Assembly (NCBI GenBank): GCA_930367215.1
Contig: OV884059.1
Location: 74,805,393 to 74,869,392, forward strand
Length of the DNA stretch: 64,000 bases
Reading direction: 5' to 3'
From: Pollenia angustigena
Taxonomy: Eukaryota > Arthropoda > Insecta > Diptera > Polleniidae
Shown: one piece after another, positions 57,560 through 64,000 of the stretch
Layout of the letters: each line of letters starts with the position of its first letter
Numbering within the stretch: position 1 is the first letter of the stretch
The notes under the pieces: model-generated
Told to the model about the DNA's origin: nothing
The model's input: the letters and a program-made list of their open reading frames with translations, nothing else
Database searches by the model: none
Position numbers and translations under genes: made by a program

Positions 57560-58260
57560 GCTTTCTCTGGTAGATATCCTTAACACATCTATTCACATAC
57601 CCCAGTCGAAGTGTTGCCAATTTAACCATTTAGTGGCTAGATTTAGCAATTTTCCACCTTTTTAAAATAATAATTTTTATTTTCTTTTAAAAATGTATAA
57701 AGTTGCCTGCCGAAAGTAAAAGAAACATATTTAACAATTACAACGCATTTTATTTAAATTACAACTTTTACAAATATGAAAATCGCTCTAAACGATGATG
57801 ATGAAACATCTGTAATGTAGATTTCGACTTAAAAGTTTGGGTAAATGTTGTCATGTTTATGATTTACCTTCAAATATTTAAGCATAATGGGCACAAGTTA
57901 TTTCTATGCAATGAACAATAACGACATCGAATTATCGATGATTACATTTTTTAAAGGCTAAAATAATTTATTTACGTTTTTTCCTATGTAACAAATTAAT
58001 CTTAATTTACAATTTCATTGTAAGAAATTTTTAATGAATTTATTTTTTTTGTTATTCAATTTGAATGTGTTTTTATTTAAAAGAGGTTTTACCCATTTTT
58101 CCGTAAATTTAGCCATTTTTGGTCATAAAGTTTTGGAAACACTGCCAAGCGGACGTTAACAAGACAGCCGTATAGCAGAGTTACCAACTGTATTTAAACT
58201 TATTGGAATTCGTGTTCTATTTACCTGGTGTAAAGAGGATCCCAATTCTAAGCCGTAATG
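57560..58260. repeat. Further degenerate unit of the 54430 family
   Basis: AGATATCCTTAACACATCTA and TTAACAAGACAGCCGTAT match ATATCCATGACACATCTATG and TTAACATGACAGCTATG in the first block. Split by the insertion at 57610-58144. Confidence 0.5.
57610..58144. mobile_element. hAT-like insertion in a degenerate unit
   Basis: The ends AGTGTTGCCAA and CAGTGTTTCCAA (inverted) enclose TAGCCATTT/ATTTAGC-rich DNA. Comparison with 54790-54850 shows that the sequence ACACATCTAT..ACATACC.CAG is interrupted here and resumes at GTTAACAAGACAGCC. The flanking 8-mers CCAGTCGA / CCAAGCGG are only partly alike. Confidence 0.6.
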
Positions 58261-59371
58261 CAAGGTATCAACCAGAATCTTTAATAAAACTGCAAGTCTA
58301 AGTTCCATCATTCACTTTTTTCCAAGAAATCATTTCAATACATGTATATAAAGTAAAACAGTCACTTTAACTTCCTGCTTTATATAATTCCATTAAAATA
58401 TTAATATATTTTAAACTTACATTTGTGGTCAAAATTAAATTAGTTTTTAACTTTAAACGACAGATTTTTACGACTACAGTCCATATATTTTTTATTTTTT
58501 TATTAAAAAAAAGAATATTTTTTTTTATTATTCGTTAAGGAAAAAAATTAATAACGATAAAGAATCTTCCACAAAATCCGTAAAATATGGGGACAAAAGG
58601 GAAAAGATGTTGCATATTTGCGAAATTAAATGATGATTTTGTTTTTATTGGCGTTCTTTTTGACGTTGTATTTCGTTTTTTAATGAAGTGTTGAATACGT
58701 GAGTGTTTCGTAAAAATGATTTAATTGTTTGCTTCAATAAAACTTCAATAAAAAAATCACTAAAATTGTGATGACGGTTTGAGAAACATAATTTTATTTC
58801 AATACATGTGTTCGTTTTGTAAATAGTAAATGGAAGTGTTTCCATTTTAAAAAATATTTCTGTTTTTTGCGTGTGCTGATTAAAATCAGTAGTTAAATTG
58901 CCATTGATTGCAAATGGTGTTATGGAAATAAATTTTAATTTTATTATTCTGTTTGATATCGTAAAAGTCCTAAAATATATTTTGTAACGCCGCACAGTGG
59001 GAGATTTTGGGGGAAAAATGGAAATAGTTCTGGATTTTATGAACTGCTAGGCAGATTGGAATAAAGTTTCAGGTGGCAATTAAAAACTTGCTCCCGAGAT
59101 TAAGCTTATGATTAGGATTCTATAGACAGTTCAGGAGGGCCTCCAAAGGTTCCCAATGTGGAGCACTATTGGTATTACAAAAACTAAAAACGATCCAGAG
59201 TTCTTTATTTCAGCCCGATTTGAAAAAATTGTTATCAGTGAAATTAACTTGTCGAGTTCTACGAAAAAGTTGGAGACTTGCATATTTTGCCTCTTACAGC
59301 TTAGGAAATATCCGAATTTGACAATTCAAATTCGCTATTTTTGATCTACCTTGGTCTAGTATCTTGCAAAT
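58261..59371. other. Spacer without recognised element
   Basis: AT-rich. The 116-residue minus frame at 58645-58995 is not recognised and has no supporting context. Confidence 0.35.
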
Positions 59372-59749
59372 GTAATCAGTAGGGATGAGACTTTCATGCA
59401 CTAAAGAATCGAAAATATGCGCATAAAATATGCACTAAAAACTTCAAAATATGCATTAAAAAAATAAAAAGTATGTACTTAAAACTTTTCCATTTTCAAT
59501 AAAAAAGCGTTTGTTTTTTTTTATTTTATTTAAAACAAAACAAAATAAAAAATTCTATTGTTGTTTTTACTCTATTGTTACTCAAAGGTATAATATTTTT
59601 TCAAACTTAATTTAACATTTAAATTTTTGTTTGCATAATAAAATAAACTAGTGTTCGCCTAATGGTCAAAATTCGACCATAATTTTTTTTTTAAATATGA
59701 AGAAAACATAATTCATCTAAGTCTATATGAATTTATTTATTTCGAGCAT

Positions 59750-60300
59750 TTATTTTTTTCCTTCCAAGTGGATCGATTTGGCGAGGGACCAACCGCCGGT
59801 TCATATTTTATCTTCTACTTGAGTTAATTTACTTTTGTAAGTTCAGTATAAACAATACCAATTGAAAAACAAAAAAGTATCAAAAAGTCTCCTTTATATA
59901 TTGTCATCCACTTAGGACGTTGCACGTTTAATTTTATGTTTTTATGTCTAATTTTAACGAAAATTAATCAAAGTACCAGCTTTTGAACGAAAAAGTACCA
60001 AAAAGCTCCCCTTACATGTTCTTATTCACCCAGTTTAATGTATAATTTAACTTTATAGGTCGAATATTAACGAAAATTCAAAAAGTTCCAGATGAAGAAC
60101 AAAAAATACCAGCATTTTTTATCTTATAGGTTATCACTCACTCAGGACCCTACACCTATAATATTATGTTTCTAAGTTCAATAATATAGAAAATTTTAAA
60201 ATGATCGCATGAAGCACAGAAAAGTAAAAAAAGATATTTAGTTTCCCGTATTTCCCCTTTTTTTGTCCCCAAAGGAAAAAAGCGTTCTTAACTGTTTTGC
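59750..60300. repeat. Degenerate tandem repeat, about 115-bp period, inserted in the hAT
   Basis: Three diverged units start AAGTATCAAAAAGTCTCC, AAGTACCAAAAAGCTCCC and AAATACCAGCATTTTTTATC. Each continues with a T-rich block, a CACTYAGGA-like block and a GTTT.TA.GT motif. Related to 26140-26890. Confidence 0.5.
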
Positions 60301-60767
60301 CTGGTCTGATTTATACATAAGATTTATGTAGTCGAAATATTCGAAAACCGGTTTCTGAATAATTTCGAATAATCGATCATCCTAATTGTTTATTATTTGA
60401 TAATTGAAAATAAATTTTTATTTATTTATTTTGCATCTGTGTTAGTAGCAATTTTGAACGCTTATAATTCTGAAATTATTGAACAGATTTTAATAAAATA
60501 TACATTGTGCACTTCGTTGAGTAAATACCTCTCAAATGGTGTATATTTTGTTCAAATCGGTTGACATACAGAGGAGGAAACTGTTCTTAACTGTTTTGCC
60601 TTAGCCGATTTATACATATATAGATAAATAAAATCCTGTGTTTTCTTTGCAACACGTTTTGGATATTTTTTTGATTTGTCGGTCTATTTTTCCTTCCACA
60701 TGTTAATTTTACTTTCTGCCATAACAATTAATTTGAGTTGACTATTAAGTGAACTAAATCCTTCCAA

Positions 60768-61190
60768 TTAACTTATTATTTCACCGATATATCCGAAGCT
60801 GGAAAATACAAATGGTAATTGACTTTTGATGTCACTTAAATTTAATATTTCTTTTACACTTTTTATTGCATAATCATCGGTAGCAAAAAGTTCTGCAGTA
60901 AAATTCTTAAATTGCTCAAAGTTTTTTGAATAGAATTCTGAAGCATTTATCCAGGTTCCCCTTCCTGTGATTACTGGCTGCGGTGGTGACCGTACCAAGA
61001 GATACATTTCATTAAAAATTGCAACTCGTGAAGGAGCCTTTAAAAATATTTTTTCCAGTAGGAAACCATTAAATCAATATTATCTAATTGGCTTCTTATT
61101 TCCTCTGCAACTCAGTGTAACCCATGTGCCAAGCAAGTAACATGTAACAGTTTTGGATAAATTGTTTTAGGACAATTGGCAGCCTAAACG
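60768..61190 (-). pseudogene. hAT transposase remnant
   Basis: The minus strand reads NCPKTIYPKLLHVTCLAHGL, a stop, VAEEIRSQLDNIDLMVSYWK, FLKAPSRVAIFNEMYLLVRS, PPQPVITGRGTWINASEFYS and KNFEQFKNFTAEL. This order (AHGLHRVAEEIR, KAPSRV, PPQPV.TRWGTW..A..YY..NF) fits hAT-derived transposase proteins. The stop, the altered TRWGTW (TGRGTW) and the absence of a BED finger or C-terminal dimerisation domain make it inactive. Confidence 0.72.
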
Positions 61191-61577
61191 ATGTAAGGTG
61201 CAGCATCGGTTAAAAATTTAAGGATCTTTTGTCGAAATCTTGTATTTTAAGCGGAGCTCAAACAAATTAATTCATTGATTTAAAAAAAAAATTTTTTGAA
61301 GGGCTTTATTTTGCATACACTCCGGAAATTTTTTGAAGAACTTTTTTTTAATATGGAAATTTCAAAAAATATATCACTCAAAAATGTTAAAATATGCAAA
61401 AATATGCATTTAAAACCAAAATATGCAAAAATATGCATTTCCACCAAAATATGCAAAAACAAATCGATGCCATTTTAACGCAAATTTAATGATTCGGAGA
61501 GATAATTGGTCGACATCGATTTTAGACTAAAGACAAAAAACATGCATTTGCATGGAAATCGCATCCCTAGTAATCAG

Positions 61578-62192
61578 TGTTCGGTTCGGTAGATTTGTGG
61601 ATAACACAAACGCTAATAGTGTTTGTGTAGGAAATCATTAAAAAAATAATGTTTCGAACACAAAAATAATACTGTTTTTATCAAACTCAACAAAAGATGA
61701 AAACATTTAACACCGTTCGGTTTTTTTTCAAATCCACAAACTTCATTGTGTTCGGTTCGGCTAAAAAATGTTCTTCCCTTTTGGCTGGTAAAAAAAAACC
61801 ATGAAGCGGACATACCAAAAAAATAATTTCCACAAATTTCTTTATATTTGGCATAACTTTAGTTCTGGTAGATATGGGTAATTCAATAGTGTTGAACGTG
61901 ACAGTCGTACGCATTAAAAATGCAATAACATTTTAAACAACACATATTTTAACGTTCTTTAAACCCTTAAATTAAAGCACTAAGAAAGCACTGTTATCTA
62001 TGCTAAGGTTTATGGAGGTCGCGATTCTAGGTCAAAGATCATGGTAAAAAAGTAGCGGTTCGAACGTGAAAAAAATAGAAGTAATTTTAGTGGCCATGTA
62101 TAAAAAGGAGTAATTCAGCGAAACCTGGCACAATCAAACTACTTTCAGAATTTTTCGTACAAAACAATGTAACATTAAAAAATCCTTAGTTT
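61578..62192. other. Spacer with GTGTTCGGTTCGG repeats
   Basis: GTGTTCGGTTCGG occurs at 61578 and 61748 in the same sense. AGATTTGTGGAT and AAATCCACAAAC are inverted between them. No element defined; open frames on the minus strand are not recognised. Confidence 0.4.
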
Positions 62193-62466
62193 CCCAGTAA
62201 AAACTTTGCCTACAAAATAATGTGTTGAGTAATCAGAAAAACATTAAAGCACTACTTACAATTCTACTGAAAGAACCAATGAATGTTACAAGGGATGTCC
62301 CAAAATGAACGCATTCAAAAGTAAGTCATTATTTTTTTACTAAAATGTATCCAGAAAAAAAAAACAGTTAAAGAAGGTGTTAAAGATGTAGTTATTGAAA
62401 AAAGCTACTAAATAATGAGTTAAAGAAGCTATTCATTTTGAAAAAGTAAGCGAAGTTTTTACTGGG
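62193..62466. mobile_element. MITE with CCCAGTAAAAACTT ends
   Basis: 274 bp with 17-bp inverted ends CCCAGTAAAAACTTTGC and CCCAGTAAAAACTTCGC. Flanks TTT / TTA do not give a firm duplication. The ends resemble those of family Z. Confidence 0.65.
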
Positions 62467-62520
62467 TTAATTACAAAATCTTGTGTATTTTTTTAAGCCG
62501 AAATCTGTGTCGATACGTGA

Positions 62521-62923
62521 CATCCCAGTAAAAGTGGAGCTGCCAACGAATCAGGTTTGTAAGGGAGAAACATAAAAGTTTCGCTAACCATTGCGCTTAG
62601 GGAAGACATGAATTTTATATGGCAAGTTCCCACTTTGAAGCACTAAATTTTTGACACATAAAGCTCATTATTCAGCGTATAAAAAAATTGTTGGATGTTA
62701 AGATAAGCTTTACACACTGAATGTTTTGATACAGTTATTTTTTAGTATTCTCCCTTACAAACCTCGTTCGCAGTAAAGGGAATGCCGTAGCACTTGAAAT
62801 TTTATTTTTTTTTTTTATAAAATTTGTTGAGAGTTCATTCACTTACTTTTCTGCATTTCTGTATGTCTTAGCGCGTAGCGCATAATTGTGCGCTTATTTT
62901 TTTAAATGTACCATAAAGGTCCC
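62521..62923. mobile_element. Repeat family Z, copy 2, truncated by family X
   Basis: Inverse of 32312-32671, starting ATCCCAGTAAAAGTGGAGC. The match stops at TTTTTTTAAATGTAC, where element X begins after TAA. An extra segment of about 80 bp lies near 62700-62770. Confidence 0.65.
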
Positions 62924-62926
62924 ATT

Positions 62927-63576
62927 AGCCGACCGTAAATGTATAAATGTAAATGTAATGTAAACAGCTGATCGTTTCTGTTGTATGGAAAGCAATACAA
63001 ATGCTTAACTGACTGTAATGTCACTTAACCGTAACGTGCCAACCTGTAGAAAATAGAATTTCATTACGAGGTTACGTGACAGTTGTAGATAGTGATGGGC
63101 TGTTTATATTTTGAATGCAATGCGGGTAAAATCACTCTTTTGGTTTGGTACTTTTTCATTTATAATATCTGTGGACTTTTCACAAAATAAGTAACAATCC
63201 ATACATATTTTCATTTATACAAATATATGCTTAGATGCATAAAATTAACAAATGTATACATATTCGTCTGGTTTTTAATGGTATCAAAACCTTGTTTAGG
63301 TGTATGCACATTTTGAAATTAATGTAAGAACATGTGTACGAATATGATATAATACATATTTGTTTTTTGTAAATCTGTAATATTAATATCAAATATTAAA
63401 TTATTTATACATGCAAGACATACAGTTTTAATACTATTTAAATCACTTGGTACTTTTTCTGCAAAGCGGTCACTATTTCAACATTTTTAATTCTCATCAC
63501 TGTGTGTGTTGTTTTATGTATACTAATGCTTTTTTGTTTTTGGTTGTGAAAAACAGCTGACACGTTCTTAAGGCCA
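62927..63576. mobile_element. PIF/Harbinger-like element, family X, copy 2
   Basis: 650 bp flanked by TAA (62924-62926 and 63577-63579). Left end AGGTCCCATTAGCCGACCGT; the right end is worn (ACGTTCTTAAGGCCA). The interior matches 2169-2896. Confidence 0.7.
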
Positions 63577-63579
63577 TAA

Positions 63580-63910
63580 CAAACCACACAAAATGCTTGA
63601 CAAACACACACATTGTTTCCGTTTGGAGTTTGCCAATAAACAACACAAATATTCTCCGTACAAGCAAAAATTTTCATTTTTGTTTTGTTTTCAATGAATT
63701 CAGATGCCAATAGTGCTGCGGCAATTTTGTTGAATTTTGCCTAAAACGGAGAAGAAATTATAAAATAAAGGCAAAAAATTTAAAGTAAAAAGTGATTTAA
63801 ATAACGAGCTGTTTTGTGGCAATCAATACTTCTAAGAAAATTTAATTTAATATTCAAAATTAATTGAATTGAATACATTTAGCATTAGACGCCACAAAAA
63901 GTTTGCCAAA
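63580..63910. repeat. Interspersed repeat family Y, copy 2 (empty site)
   Basis: CAAACCACACAAAATGCTTG runs directly into the sequence that in copy 1 lies beyond the 322-bp insert. The two are colinear over about 330 bp. Confidence 0.6.
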
Positions 63911-64000
63911 TATCCAACATGTCTGCCAAATATTAAAATTTTTTAATATTTCTGCAAACATTGCTTCAAATGTTTGTCCAAAGAGCAAACACCCCAATTA

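Larger units (their letters stand above)
59380..61569 (-). mobile_element. hAT element, family GGGATG, copy 2, with transposase remnant
   Basis: 2190 bp with ends TAGGGATGAGACTTTCATGC and TAGGGATGCGATTTCCATGC (inverted), flanked by GTAATCAG on both sides (59372-59379 and 61570-61577). It is oriented opposite to copy 1 at 4674. Subterminal AAATATGCA motifs are abundant. A dispersed repeat is inserted at about 59750-60300. Confidence 0.88.

Overview
This is a window of eukaryotic nuclear DNA, AT-rich, almost gene-free and packed with decayed transposable elements. It looks like a higher fly (brachyceran Diptera, possibly a calyptrate). The reasons are INE-1/DINE-1-like repeats with paired 'TATACCC...GGGTATA' hairpins, abundant hAT, PIF/Harbinger-like and Tc1/mariner/pogo elements, and an insect-type host gene with a very long intron. 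The species cannot be named from sequence alone.

Only one host gene is supported: the 5' part of a tRNA dimethylallyltransferase (TRIT1/MOD5/MiaA family), plus strand. Coding exon 1 (11119-11238) carries the P-loop GSTGTGKT and ends in SADSMQ. Exon 2 (43857-43994) resumes in phase 0 with VYANLDIATAKATKEEQ...HHLLD...FRNKALPI, exactly the expected continuation. The intron between them is 32,618 bp. I did not find the next exon before 64000, so intron 2 probably also exceeds 20 kb.

Everything else is repeat. Left flank (1-11000): PIF/Harbinger-like MITEs with TAA/TTA target duplications (769-1102, 2169-2896, 4507-4624), hAT elements (3337-4408, 4674-6039), a hAT-like MITE with an 8-bp duplication (6099-6420), a Helitron end (to 7590), a MITE (8456-8932), a Tigger/pogo element (9384-10264) and an inverted-repeat cluster (10285-10632).

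Intron 1 (11239-43856): a foldback element with an 81-bp GC-rich array (12975-13998), a Tc1-superfamily relic whose inverted repeats are made of short tandem repeats (14202-15160), a 600-bp TIR element (16544-17142), a nested hAT (17608-19305), a pogo transposase pseudogene (20149-20830), hAT elements at 21651-22662 and 25001-26001, INE-1-like copies, several MITEs, a Jockey-type reverse transcriptase relic (36680-37165), and a 1.45-kb insertion splitting an INE-1-like copy (38269-39718). A further TIR element ends 63 bp before exon 2.

Right flank (43995-64000): a mariner-like pseudogene (46809-47803), a 3-kb foldback hAT with perfect duplication (48125-51121), a full INE-1-like copy (51477-52281), a hairpin MITE (52975-53130), degenerate tandem units (54430-55600 and 57560-58260), a second copy of the 4674 hAT family carrying a transposase relic (59380-61569), and further copies of left-flank families (62521-63910). 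The elements do not form a pathway. The pattern is one housekeeping gene expanded by repeated, often nested, insertion of cut-and-paste transposons. All TIR and target-duplication calls were made by reading, not by alignment software.
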